From: Prochlorococcus marinus CUG1435
GTDB lineage: Bacteria > Cyanobacteriota > Cyanobacteriia > PCC-6307 > Cyanobiaceae
NCBI GenBank assembly: GCA_017644375.1
Contig: JAEPLP010000001.1
Span: 1,348,001 to 1,412,000 of the forward strand
Direction: 5' to 3'
Length of the DNA stretch: 64,000 bases
In this document: positions 34,445-41,511 of the stretch, one piece after another
Position numbering within the stretch: the first letter of the stretch is position 1
How the letters are laid out: every line of letters begins with the position of its first letter
Position numbers and translations under genes: made by a program
Notes under the pieces: generated by a model
The model's input: the letters and a program-made list of their open reading frames with translations, nothing else
Told to the model about the DNA's origin: nothing
Databases searched by the model: none

Positions 34445-35225
34445 GTAATCTGCTTATGCTCCAAAGTCCATTATTTTTAGTTACTTCTGCTTTAATACCA
34501 TATAAATTATTAAGATTTTCACTATTTATAACCTTATTTTGATTCCCATCAGCGATTATTTTGCCATTTTTTAGCATTATGACCCGGTCATAAATTTTTG
34601 TTATCATTGAAATATCATGAGTTACGCATAATATTTTGGTATTTAATTTTGATAATTCATTAATCTTATCAACTACAAAAAACTTTGATTTATAATCCAA
34701 ATTTGCAATTGGTTCATCTAAGATTAATATATCTGGTTTTTTGATTAACGCTCTTGCAATAAGTGTAATTTGTTTTTCTCCATCTGATAAGTGGGAAAAA
34801 TTTTTTTTAGATAAATTTGATATATTCATATTTTTTATGATATTTTCCACCATATAAATATCTCTTTCAGATTTATTTGTTATGTAACAATATTTTCCAT
34901 ATAGTCCACTTAAAATTAAATCAAAAATTTTTAGATTTGGATTTATTCTGTTTTTAATATCATTATTTACAGTGCTTATTCTTTTTCGTAGTTCCCATAA
35001 ATTTATAAGTTCTTTGTCAAATATTTTCAATTGAGATTCAATAGTTATTACTGGGTAAATGTTTCTATTAATTACTTCTATTAATGATGATTTACCTGAT
35101 CCATTAGGTCCAATTAAAATTACATTCTCTGAATACTTTAAATTTATATTTAGATCCTTAATTACTTTAGAATTACCCTTAAAACAATTTATATTTTTTG
35201 CCTCAAACCAAAATTCATTAACCAC
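34437..35225 (-). CDS. orphan ABC transporter ATP-binding protein
   Basis: 262 residues. A complete ABC ATPase: Walker A GPNGSGKSS, an unusual signature FSHLSDGEKQIT (Asp replaces the second Gly of LSGGQ), Walker B ILILDEPIANLDY, and the switch His in LCVTHDISMITKIYDRV. The style is that of FecE/ModF-like cytoplasmic ATPases. GTG start that shares its G with the stop of the 33-residue gene (TAGTG), so translation is probably coupled. No permease gene adjoins it. A role with the Rieske enzyme upstream is suggested by position only. Confidence 0.8.
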   Translation of the reverse strand: MVNEFWFEAKNINCFKGNSKVIKDLNINLKYSENVILIGPNGSGKSSLIEVINRNIYPVITIESQLKIFDKELINLWELRKRISTVNNDIKNRINPNLKIFDLILSGLYGKYCYITNKSERDIYMVENIIKNMNISNLSKKNFSHLSDGEKQITLIARALIKKPDILILDEPIANLDYKSKFFVVDKINELSKLNTKILCVTHDISMITKIYDRVIMLKNGKIIADGNQNKVINSENLNNLYGIKAEVTKNNGLWSISRLPK

Positions 35226-35326
35226 TAAAACTTATTGCTCCAGAATACAATCAGTTGAATTGAGCTTAAAATAAATATAAATAGATACAGCCAATTTAAC
35301 CATGAAGGTCTATTTACTTTCTTCAT
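35225..35326 (-). CDS. 33-aa single-span membrane peptide
   Basis: 33 codons from ATG (35326) to TAG (35225-35227). Sequence: a short basic N-terminus (MKKVNRPSWLNW), a helix LYLFIFILSSIQLIVFW and a basic end SNKF. It begins 3 bp past the stop of the Rieske gene and its stop overlaps the GTG of the ABC ATPase. This is a placement expected of a real, coupled gene rather than chance. Confidence 0.55.
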   Translation of the reverse strand: MKKVNRPSWLNWLYLFIFILSSIQLIVFWSNKF

Positions 35327-35329
35327 AAA

Positions 35330-36652
35330 TTATATTATTAACATAAAAAATATTAGTGGAGCAGCAAATCTTACAAATGTTTTTCTAATAATATCTATAT
35401 TATTTATGATTTCTAACTTCTTTATCTCAGGTGGATATTTCAGTATTACTTTGTCGTATACATCGAGATTTTGAGTTTTATTAATAATTTTCCATGGTTC
35501 ATCTTTATCTTCAGACTTCTTGTACCATTTCCAAAAATAATTTATTATTCTGTCTTCTCCCAATAATTTTATTTCATCATTATTTATAAATCCCATATCG
35601 TGATTATATGTTTGTGTTTTTAAAATCATATAATCCTCATCGAATATCTTATAAAAAATCTTTCTTTGAGTCTCTTTAAATAATAAGAGGTTATTAAGAA
35701 GTTTATTTTGTAGAAATTTCCTATAGTGTCTTACTATTACTCTTGCTTTGTTGTTTCCTAGAGGAATATGATCTAAAACTTGCAAATATCTTGATGAGGA
35801 AGGATCGCCTTTGTAAATTAATATCCTTCCTGGAGGTATATACTTTATCCGGATAAATTCTTTTGTAGGATCATTCTTGTAATAATAAATACTTTCAATG
35901 TATTTGGGATTAATATTAATTTTCTGGTTAAAACTAACTAGTACATTTTTATTAACATCTTTATCAGGGATTGTATCGCCATGAACCCAAAAGATATGAA
36001 GGATATCCAAGTGATTTTCAATAATCCTTGACCAATCACATTTGAAGTCAACTAATACCTCCTCAAAGACATAATCCTTGTGTGAAAACCCATTTTCATA
36101 TAATAGGTAGTTACTTATAGGTGTATCTTCACTTATATTATTTAAATCAGTCTCAGATTTTTTAGAAAAATGTACAAAAATATATCCATTTTTTTCTGAA
36201 GTCTTGTATTGAGATAAATGAATTCTTTTGGCGTAGTTATCGTAATTATTATCAACTATATGGCTACATGTTATTCTGTCTAGATTTTGGCAACTTCCCC
36301 CAGATGAAAACTTAGCTCCGTGATAAGGGCAGGTTATTACTCCATCTGATAATGTCCCTCCAAAGAAGGAGGCCCCTCTATGTGGACAAATATTTTTAAT
36401 GCACCTGACGTTTTGATTTTCATCTCTATAAAGAACAAGTGGCTCATCGTAGAGCGAAAAGTAATATAGCTTATTTTTTTTTAGTTCCTTAGAGGGACAA
36501 ATTGCATACCAACCAAATAAACCTATCTTTAATTCTTTTTGATTTTCTCTAATATCAAACGAGTCAATTTTTACTACCGTTCCTTTTTTAAATGGCTTAA
36601 GAGCGGTATTAAAGTCTTTTGATTTAAAAAAATTAATTTGTCTGTTTTCCAT
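35330..36652 (-). CDS. Rieske non-heme iron oxygenase, PaO/TIC55 family
   Basis: 440 residues. The Rieske [2Fe-2S] motif is CPHRG (about 89-93) followed by CPYHG (108-112). The mononuclear iron site is visible in IIENHLDILHIFWVHGD (about 209-225), with the spaced His residues, and the C-terminus ends in a hydrophobic anchor FVRFAAPLIFFMLII. The overall plan (Rieske, catalytic domain, C-terminal membrane segment) is that of pheophorbide a oxygenase, chlorophyllide a oxygenase and TIC55. Chlorophyll-like or other hydrophobic substrates are therefore plausible, but no substrate can be read from the sequence. First gene of the 3-gene unit with the 33-aa peptide and the ABC ATPase. Confidence 0.9.
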   Translation of the reverse strand: MENRQINFFKSKDFNTALKPFKKGTVVKIDSFDIRENQKELKIGLFGWYAICPSKELKKNKLYYFSLYDEPLVLYRDENQNVRCIKNICPHRGASFFGGTLSDGVITCPYHGAKFSSGGSCQNLDRITCSHIVDNNYDNYAKRIHLSQYKTSEKNGYIFVHFSKKSETDLNNISEDTPISNYLLYENGFSHKDYVFEEVLVDFKCDWSRIIENHLDILHIFWVHGDTIPDKDVNKNVLVSFNQKININPKYIESIYYYKNDPTKEFIRIKYIPPGRILIYKGDPSSSRYLQVLDHIPLGNNKARVIVRHYRKFLQNKLLNNLLLFKETQRKIFYKIFDEDYMILKTQTYNHDMGFINNDEIKLLGEDRIINYFWKWYKKSEDKDEPWKIINKTQNLDVYDKVILKYPPEIKKLEIINNIDIIRKTFVRFAAPLIFFMLII

Positions 36653-36810
36653 AAATTAATTTCTTTTTTTAAATGACTGTTTATCTTTCGGAACTATAAC
36701 CCAAGTAAATAATCAATTTCTTATAAAAAGAAAATTCTCTATTATTTGTAGCAATAATTATGTAGTTATTGAAAAATATTGAATATCTGTCGTACCTATG
36801 TATATTTATT

Positions 36811-37005
36811 TCATGTTTTTTGTATCTTTTGTGATTCTTTCAAATTTTTAATGTAATCAATAGCATCATCAATATTTTTGTGGAAATTGCACTGACCCAA
36901 ATAACAACCTATAAATCTTAAGAATTTTCTCTTGCCTCCACTAATTTCATATCTATGTATTGTTCCGCCATCTATAGGAGCATAAATAAGTTCTGGTAAA
37001 GCCAT
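36811..37005 (-). CDS. small conserved-looking protein (64 aa)
   Basis: 64 residues, basic, soluble. It opens with MALPELIYAPIDGGTIHRYE, a beta-hairpin-like segment, and has two Cys in FIGCYLGQCNF (a CX5C spacing). No match recognised. Separated by about 160 bp from the Rieske gene, so it has its own promoter region. Lineage-specific small protein is the best description. Confidence 0.55.
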   Translation of the reverse strand: MALPELIYAPIDGGTIHRYEISGGKRKFLRFIGCYLGQCNFHKNIDDAIDYIKNLKESQKIQKT

Positions 37006-37170
37006 ATTAAATTTGTATTTAGAACTTAATTAAACAATAATTCATGTTCAAATACATTTCCATAGCTCAATCCATATATTTAATAATTAATTTATTTATT
37101 TTTAGATAATTATTTATTGAATACCAAACTATTATTTGTTATTTATTAATTACTGATATAGATTTTTATT

Positions 37171-37266
37171 ATGCCGAAAGCATTTAGGCGTTTTTTAAAA
37201 AAACTACCAAAAAAAATTCAAACTTTAAAATACTCATTTAGAGAGTTTTTATCTTCCAAAATGTAA
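37171..37266 (+). CDS. 31-aa basic amphipathic micro-ORF
   Basis: ATG to TAA, 31 codons, with ten Lys/Arg and one Glu (MPKAFRRFLKKLPKKIQTLK and so on). It would form a cationic amphipathic helix like membrane-active or nucleic-acid-binding peptides. It lies alone in the 365-bp gap upstream of the secreted protein gene. Such a short frame can occur by chance in AT-rich DNA, hence low confidence. Confidence 0.3.
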   Translation: MPKAFRRFLKKLPKKIQTLKYSFREFLSSKM

Positions 37267-37371
37267 AATAGCTATTATGGTTAACAATTTTTTAATTTCT
37301 ATATTTTTAAGAAAACATAGTCGGCAGAGTTAAATTCTAAACTATATTAAACTTGCAATTTATGAAATATT

Positions 37372-37713
37372 ATGATCAAAAGAGTTTTTACGATATTTAT
37401 TTTAACTTTGCTTTTTCTTTTAAGTAGTCCGGTTTACTCATTAGATACTTCTTCTAAAAATCTAGAAAATTATACTAAAAAGATTTCTAATAAGTTCACT
37501 AGAACTTACTGCAATACTTACAAATTCGGTATTTCTGATGAAGGAGCTTTGAAATTTGCTATTGGAGAGACTAATAAGGAATTTAAAAATAATAAACTCA
37601 ATAAGTTGATAGATTATTCTCTTTTAAAAAATTCAATAGTTAATGATTTAGAAAATAATTGCCAAGTTTATGATTTTGCTACTAGTAGTTTAGAAAATTT
37701 AAAATTTAACTAA
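37372..37713 (+). CDS. exported hypothetical protein (113 aa)
   Basis: 113 residues. An N-terminal signal peptide MIKRVFTIFILTLLFLLSSPVYS ends near VYS/LD, and the mature part is helical with two Cys (in TYCNTYKFG and NNCQVYDF) that probably form a disulfide outside the cytoplasm. No recognised domain. Conserved only in close relatives as far as I can judge, so function is unknown. Followed after 20 bp by a convergent gene. Confidence 0.6.
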   Translation: MIKRVFTIFILTLLFLLSSPVYSLDTSSKNLENYTKKISNKFTRTYCNTYKFGISDEGALKFAIGETNKEFKNNKLNKLIDYSLLKNSIVNDLENNCQVYDFATSSLENLKFN

Positions 37714-37733
37714 AAAATTTAAATTACTAAGTC

Positions 37734-37916
37734 TTATTTTTTACCTATCCAATCATTGGGTTTCTCCATCATCCATTCGAAAACTCCCTTAGCATCGAGG
37801 TTTTTAGATGCATAAACGAACAAAATTGGAAATATTAAAATTACTGCTCCAATAACTGCTAACTCTATTTTACCTATTCCCATCTCAGTAACTGTTAAGG
37901 CAAAATAATTAATCAT
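37734..37916 (-). CDS. small single-span membrane protein (60 aa)
   Basis: 60 residues. One long hydrophobic helix (ELAVIGAVILIFPILFVYA, about 18-36), then the charged tail KNLDAKGVFEWMMEKPNDWI. The short polar N-terminus and the size resemble small thylakoid accessory proteins, but no photosystem subunit I know matches. Converges on the exported-protein gene. Confidence 0.6.
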   Translation of the reverse strand: MINYFALTVTEMGIGKIELAVIGAVILIFPILFVYASKNLDAKGVFEWMMEKPNDWIGKK

Positions 37917-38082
37917 TATCTTTATTAAATTAAAATTTATATCTACTTAATTTATAAAAATTTCTTGATTCTTTCACTTTTTTACAAAAAATCTTAATTG
38001 TTTATAGCTAAGGATATTTGTATAAAGTACCTATTTTATTGATGCAGACTTTTTAATAATTTAAATATTATGCTTCTATTTG

Positions 38083-38232
38083 ATGGTTATGAACCATGAA
38101 ATTATTTTTTTCAGTCCCATAATTGCATTATTGATGGGATTAATAGTTTTTAAAATTTTAAAAAAAAGAAAGAGATCAGCTAAAAGTATTTATAAATTAA
38201 TAGATGATTTAGAGAAAAAATATATATATTAA
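38083..38232 (+). CDS. 49-aa micro-protein with one membrane helix
   Basis: ATG to TAA, 49 codons. Hydrophobic segment FFSPIIALLMGLIVFKIL (about 9-26) then a very basic stretch KKRKRSAKSIYK and an acidic/basic tail. The last 12 codons are part of a 36-bp segment duplicated in tandem directly after the gene (38195-38269), so the current 3' end may be recent. Hypothetical; unassigned. Confidence 0.4.
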   Translation: MVMNHEIIFFSPIIALLMGLIVFKILKKRKRSAKSIYKLIDDLEKKYIY

Positions 38233-38269
38233 TTAATAGATGATTTAGAGAAAAAAATATATATATATT
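38195..38269. repeat. tandem duplication of a 36-39 bp segment
   Basis: The segment starting AATTAATAGATGATTTAGAG at 38195-38230 recurs at 38231-38269, differing only by an extra A and one more AT unit. It overlaps the 3' end of the 49-codon frame and carries that gene's stop codon in both copies. Near-identity points to a recent slippage duplication. Confidence 0.85.
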
Positions 38270-38294
38270 AATCTTTTTCGTAAAAAAAGATTAA
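38268..38294. terminator. hairpin between convergent small genes
   Basis: Eleven perfect base pairs: TTAATCTTTTT (38268-38278) with AAAAAGATTAA (38284-38294) around a five-base loop. It lies between the 49-aa frame and the convergent 98-aa gene and overlaps that gene's stop codon, so it may end transcripts from both directions. No long T-run follows. Confidence 0.55.
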
Positions 38295-38587
38295 TCAAAC
38301 TCTATACCAACCTCTTCTTTTAAATCTCTCTCCAAATCTGGAAGATGAGGTTCAACCCAATGATCTTTGTTATCAATACCAGCTGCATTGACATAATTCA
38401 TAATGTGTTGATCCACTTGCTTGTAGAGATCATGCAAATTTAAATCCATACGAATATCATGAGCAATTTCAGAGACTTGTTTTTCTGTTAGACAATGATC
38501 TGGATGAAGTAAATCACAACATGGAATTCTCTTCTCAATCAATTCATTTAGATTGATTTTTATTTCGTAATCTTGATGGACAGTCAT
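38291..38587 (-). CDS. hypothetical protein with His/Cys-rich N-terminal segment (98 aa)
   Basis: 98 residues, acidic and soluble. Near residues 20-35 it reads RIPCCDLLHPDHCLTEKQV, a Cys/His-dense patch (CC ... H ... HC) that could hold a metal. The rest is helical (SEIAHDIRMDLNLHDLYKQV, LPDLERDLKEEV). No family recognised. Both neighbours are micro-genes, so this belongs to the small-protein stretch. The stop lies inside a terminator-like hairpin. Confidence 0.6.
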   Translation of the reverse strand: MTVHQDYEIKINLNELIEKRIPCCDLLHPDHCLTEKQVSEIAHDIRMDLNLHDLYKQVDQHIMNYVNAAGIDNKDHWVEPHLPDLERDLKEEVGIEFD

Positions 38588-38680
38588 TGATTCTATATCT
38601 TTATTATCATTCTAATTATGTTTAAGGTTTTGTATATCTTTAGTCAAGAAACAAAGTTCTTAAGGACCTATAAAGTAATT

Positions 38681-38836
38681 TTATATAAATAGATCTTCCA
38701 AGTCTTTATGCAGATCATCATTCTCTTCTTGTTTTTCTGAAAGGACATTGTAATCCAGTGAAAGTTCTTTTTTTGATGTGTAGAAAAGATATCCAAGGAA
38801 TCCTAAAAGTAAGGTTGTAGGTAAGATCATTAGCAT
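38681..38836 (-). CDS. 51-aa membrane micro-protein with acidic tail
   Basis: ATG to TAA, 51 codons. One hydrophobic helix at the very N-terminus (MLMILPTTLLLGFLGYLFY, residues 1-19) followed by SKKELSLDYN and a strongly acidic, helical tail EENDDLHKDLEDLF. The helix-plus-acidic-tail plan and a clean frame in a gap that otherwise holds nothing support a real gene. It is divergent from the ribbon-helix-helix gene, separated by the palindromic region 38863-38887. Confidence 0.5.
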   Translation of the reverse strand: MLMILPTTLLLGFLGYLFYTSKKELSLDYNVLSEKQEENDDLHKDLEDLFI

Positions 38837-38862
38837 TTAATTGACTTATAATGAATATAGTG

Positions 38863-38887
38863 CAACACTTATTACAGTCAAGTGCTG
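38863..38887. promoter_or_regulatory. inverted repeat upstream of the ribbon-helix-helix gene
   Basis: CAACACTT (38863-38870) and AAGTGCTG (38880-38887) are complementary at 7 of 8 positions across a 9-base spacer. The repeat sits 20 bp before the regulator's ATG. The same CACTT/AAGTG words recur immediately after the gene (39297-39324), which fits an operator for self-control. Confidence 0.5.
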
Positions 38888-38906
38888 AACTTTAATTAAT
38901 TTTTAG

Positions 38907-39305
38907 ATGCCTACCAAGAAAAAAAGAGTTGGTTTCATTCCTAGAGAAGATGTTATGAAAATAATTGACAAGTTGAGCATAGAGAACAATTTAAGTAATT
39001 CAAAAATAATAAGTATTTTGGTGGAGGAAGCACTTTCTGTAAGAGGTATATTTAATAAAAAAAATGGAAAAGAAACTCAATCATTTCCAGGGAATTATGA
39101 TCATTTAAAAAACTTACCGGATAATTCTGGTGACTTTATAGGTAATACAAAACTCTCAATTGATACTAAATTAGATCATCGTTTTAATTCTAGTAAATTA
39201 CCCCATTTTAATGAGGTAAATCAGGAGAATTTTGACTTGCAAACTTATAAAAAGTTTTTATCATTCCTTAAATTTCAGGAAATGATGAATAAATATAACA
39301 CTTAA
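38907..39305 (+). CDS. probable ribbon-helix-helix DNA-binding protein
   Basis: 132 residues. The first ~45 residues follow an Arc/MetJ/CopG ribbon-helix-helix: a basic lead (PTKKKR), the beta strand VGFIPREDV, helix MKIIDKLSIENN, turn, and helix NSKIISILVEEALSV. The remaining ~85 residues are polar with no clear fold and end in YKKFLSFLKFQEMMNKY. CopG-like proteins are often autoregulatory or antitoxins, but no toxin gene lies next to it. It is flanked on both sides by related palindromic sequences. Family assignment is from pattern only. Confidence 0.6.
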   Translation: MPTKKKRVGFIPREDVMKIIDKLSIENNLSNSKIISILVEEALSVRGIFNKKNGKETQSFPGNYDHLKNLPDNSGDFIGNTKLSIDTKLDHRFNSSKLPHFNEVNQENFDLQTYKKFLSFLKFQEMMNKYNT

Positions 39306-39324
39306 AAAGTGTTGCTAAGTGCTG
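39297..39324. promoter_or_regulatory. palindrome and direct repeat after the ribbon-helix-helix gene
   Basis: AACACTT (39297-39303) and AAGTGTT (39307-39313) form a perfect 7-bp inverted repeat across three A, covering the stop codon. AAGTGCTG follows at 39317-39324 and matches the right arm of the upstream repeat. It could be a second operator or an RNA hairpin. Confidence 0.45.
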
Positions 39325-39431
39325 TACTGTGCGTTAAATTTTATTTGTATTTATTGGAGATTTGCATATTAGAAATTATTTATAACCATTTCAAAACTTA
39401 AGTTCAATTTATCACTAAAATATTTATTCCT

Positions 39432-39746
39432 ATGCATTCATCTCTCCCAGTTTTATCTGTAAATCTACTCCCTCCAGAAAAGTTATATTGTAATTTTAGT
39501 TATTGGAGTTCTTTGTTCTCTCAAGATATGCAAATTTTGTGGGATAGAGCGCATGGAGTACCTTTAGAAAAACTGCCAAAAGGAGTTTCTGATATGATTT
39601 TCCCTTATTTATTGCTTGCACTTTCAGACTATAAGACTTCTCAAATTAATAAAATGAATGGAATAGGATTAGACAATCTATTAAGCCTTTGGTTTGATAA
39701 GTACTTATTAAATAAAAATGGTTACTTTGAGCTAATTAAAAAATAA
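39432..39746 (+). CDS. hypothetical protein (104 aa)
   Basis: 104 residues, mostly helical. The C-terminal half (PKGVSDMIFPYLLLALSDYKTS) has a hydrophobic helix but is not clearly membrane-spanning. An aromatic-rich opening KLYCNFSYWSSLFSQDMQIL is notable. No family known to me. Begins about 125 bp after the ribbon-helix-helix gene, possibly in the same regulatory unit. Confidence 0.5.
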   Translation: MHSSLPVLSVNLLPPEKLYCNFSYWSSLFSQDMQILWDRAHGVPLEKLPKGVSDMIFPYLLLALSDYKTSQINKMNGIGLDNLLSLWFDKYLLNKNGYFELIKK

Positions 39747-39830
39747 GTTTTAAATTAGCTTATTTAATATCAAATTTCATTTATACAAAAATTTATTGCC
39801 TTTAATAATTTTTAAGTGTTTCTTTTATAG

Positions 39831-39971
39831 ATGGCGCACATCAATAGTCATGCTATTAATAAATTAAATGGTTTGATGATCATTTCTTTAAATTTCTTTT
39901 TAGCAAGTATGTTTATTGTCGTTTTGATAATCTTAATAAGAAGAGATATAAAATTAAGAAAGGCAAGATAA
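39831..39971 (+). CDS. 46-aa membrane micro-protein
   Basis: ATG to TAA, 46 codons: a short polar start (MAHINSHAINKLNG), one hydrophobic helix LMIISLNFFLASMFIVVLIILI (about 15-36), and a basic tail RRDIKLRKAR. The helix flanked by charge and the TAAATG junction with the next 23-codon frame suggest a translated pair. Small thylakoid-type protein of unknown role. Confidence 0.5.
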   Translation: MAHINSHAINKLNGLMIISLNFFLASMFIVVLIILIRRDIKLRKAR

Positions 39972-40043
39972 ATGAAAATGAATTCAAAGTTTCTGAGCTT
40001 GGTATTAAATCTATTATTTTGTTTGTTTATATTTATTATTTGA
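39972..40043 (+). CDS. 23-aa hydrophobic micro-ORF
   Basis: ATG directly abuts the TAA of the preceding frame (TAAATG), then MKMNSKFLSLVLNLLFCLFI and a TGA after 23 codons. It would be a single-helix peptide. Very short, so it may not be a gene; its only support is the junction. Confidence 0.2.
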   Translation: MKMNSKFLSLVLNLLFCLFIFII

Positions 40044-40159
40044 ATTTTTTAGTCTTTATTCATTAATTTTTAAAAATTTCAAAAATCAATATTCAATATT
40101 CAAATTTGGTTGACTTTTATTGTTAAAGAGATGATAATATCAAAAATAATTTTTGAATT

Positions 40160-40333
40160 GTGAGCTCTCTTTCAGATACTTTTGATGATTTTGTTGATGA
40201 TCTACTTTCATCCGATGTTAATTTGTTGAAAGGGGAACTTGATTTTCTGCTTATGCAACATTTATTTAATTCTTTAGATTTGAAGCTTACAAATAAAACT
40301 GAAAATGAAGATTATGAATCATTAGCTGCTTGA
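40160..40333 (+). CDS. 57-aa acidic hypothetical protein
   Basis: GTG start to TGA, 57 codons, very acidic and helical (LSDTFDDFVDDLLSSDVNLL ... NKTENEDYESLAA). No Cys, no membrane segment. It reads like a small soluble regulator or anti-factor, but no motif supports that. The next frame begins 5 bp after its stop. Unassigned. Confidence 0.4.
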   Translation: MSSLSDTFDDFVDDLLSSDVNLLKGELDFLLMQHLFNSLDLKLTNKTENEDYESLAA

Positions 40334-40338
40334 TATTT

Positions 40339-40443
40339 ATGAAATTTTTTTATGAAAAGTTTTGGGTTCCAGTTTTTGGTCATATTTTATCAAAATTTGT
40401 TTTTTTGATAGAAGGCAAAAAGCAAGATTCTAAAAAAAAATAG
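40339..40443 (+). CDS. 34-aa micro-ORF
   Basis: ATG to TAG, 34 codons: aromatic-rich (MKFFYEKFWVPVFGHILSKF) with a strongly basic end (EGKKQDSKKK). It may be peripheral at a membrane. It starts 5 bp past the 57-aa frame, so they could be expressed together. Chance cannot be excluded. Confidence 0.3.
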   Translation: MKFFYEKFWVPVFGHILSKFVFLIEGKKQDSKKK

Positions 40444-40585
40444 ATTAATTACTTTTTGTCTTTATAAAGTATCTTTAAATACATAATTCAAGTCTATATA
40501 TTTTGATAACAACAAAAGATGTACTTTAAATTTATGAACATATGCATGGTTGAGATATAAAATAATTGCTTTTTAGCAAATAAAA

Positions 40586-40765
40586 ATGAACAAAAATAAT
40601 ATATTGAAGCCATATACGGTACATTACCGTGATTTTCAAAACATAAGATTAGAAAATTGTTTTTATGCTTTTGACGCTTATGAGGCTAGAACACTAGCAA
40701 TGGAATTTAATAAGTATATAAATGAGCATCCAAACAGTATAGATCTTATAAGATGCGAAAAATGA
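40586..40765 (+). CDS. 59-aa hypothetical protein
   Basis: ATG to TGA, 59 codons, soluble. The sequence resembles a compact alpha/beta protein (YTVHYRDFQNIRLENCFYAF then DAYEARTLAMEFNKYINEHP), a layout seen in small host-range and phage-like proteins of marine cyanobacteria, though I cannot name a family. It ends 33 bp before the convergent urtE. Confidence 0.5.
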   Translation: MNKNNILKPYTVHYRDFQNIRLENCFYAFDAYEARTLAMEFNKYINEHPNSIDLIRCEK

Positions 40766-40798
40766 ATAAAAGTTTTTAGTAATCTAATATAATTTTAT

Positions 40799-41509
40799 TT
40801 AAACACTTAAAAACTTATCTATAACTGCTTGACTCAACTCACTAGTATTTCCACTTGCAACAATACCTCCGCGTTGCATCGCATAATATCTATTAGCTTG
40901 TCTTACAAAATGTAAGTGTTGTTCAACTAATAAAACACCAATTCCTGTATCTCTAATTATTTGGTTAATTGCATTTTCAATGTCTAAAACTATGTTCGGC
41001 TGAATACCTTCCGTTGGTTCGTCAAGTAATAGAAGTTGAGGTTTGCCAAGCAATGCTCTTGCAATAGCTAATTGCTGTTGTTGTCCTCCACTAAGATCTC
41101 CTCCTTTCCTCTGAAGAAAATCTTTTAGGATTGGGAAGAGATCATAAATAAATGGATCTATTTTCTTGTTCTTAGATAATCCACCCGGTAGAGACTCCAT
41201 TCCTAACATGAGATTTTCTTCAACTGATAGATATGGAATAATTTCCCTTCCTTGAGGAACATAAGCCATTCCTTTCCTCGCCCTCTGATGAGGTGCTTTT
41301 CTATTGATATTTTCACCAGTCAAATAAATATCGCCTTTTTTTTGTTTTAATAAACCAATTAGTGATTTCAATAAAGTTGTTTTGCCAACTCCATTTCTTC
41401 CAATCAAACAAACCATTTCTCCTGATTTAACATTTAAATCTACATCTCTAAGAATATGACTCTCACCATAATAAGTATTTAATGATTTTATTTCGAGTAA
41501 ATTTTCCAT
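40799..41509 (-). CDS. urtE: urea ABC transporter ATP-binding subunit UrtE
   Basis: 236 residues. Second ATPase of the high-affinity urea importer. It has Walker A GRNGVGKTTLLKSL, signature LSGGQQQQLAIARAL, Walker B LLLLDEPTEGIQ and switch VLLVEQHLHFVRQA. The style is that of the LivF class, as in branched-chain amino acid transporters. It is the last gene of the urtABCDE operon, 2 bp after urtD. The urease genes next to it confirm the substrate as urea. Confidence 0.95.
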   Translation of the reverse strand: MENLLEIKSLNTYYGESHILRDVDLNVKSGEMVCLIGRNGVGKTTLLKSLIGLLKQKKGDIYLTGENINRKAPHQRARKGMAYVPQGREIIPYLSVEENLMLGMESLPGGLSKNKKIDPFIYDLFPILKDFLQRKGGDLSGGQQQQLAIARALLGKPQLLLLDEPTEGIQPNIVLDIENAINQIIRDTGIGVLLVEQHLHFVRQANRYYAMQRGGIVASGNTSELSQAVIDKFLSV

Positions 41510-41511
41510 AA

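Noticed and set aside
37277-37333. 18-codon frame starting ATGGTTAAC
   Set aside because: Too short and with no flanking signal; equally likely by chance in AT-rich DNA.
38600-38625. Fur box near 38.6 kb (TTATTATCAT)
   Set aside because: Only one half-site is present, without a matching left half, so it is not better than background in AT-rich sequence.
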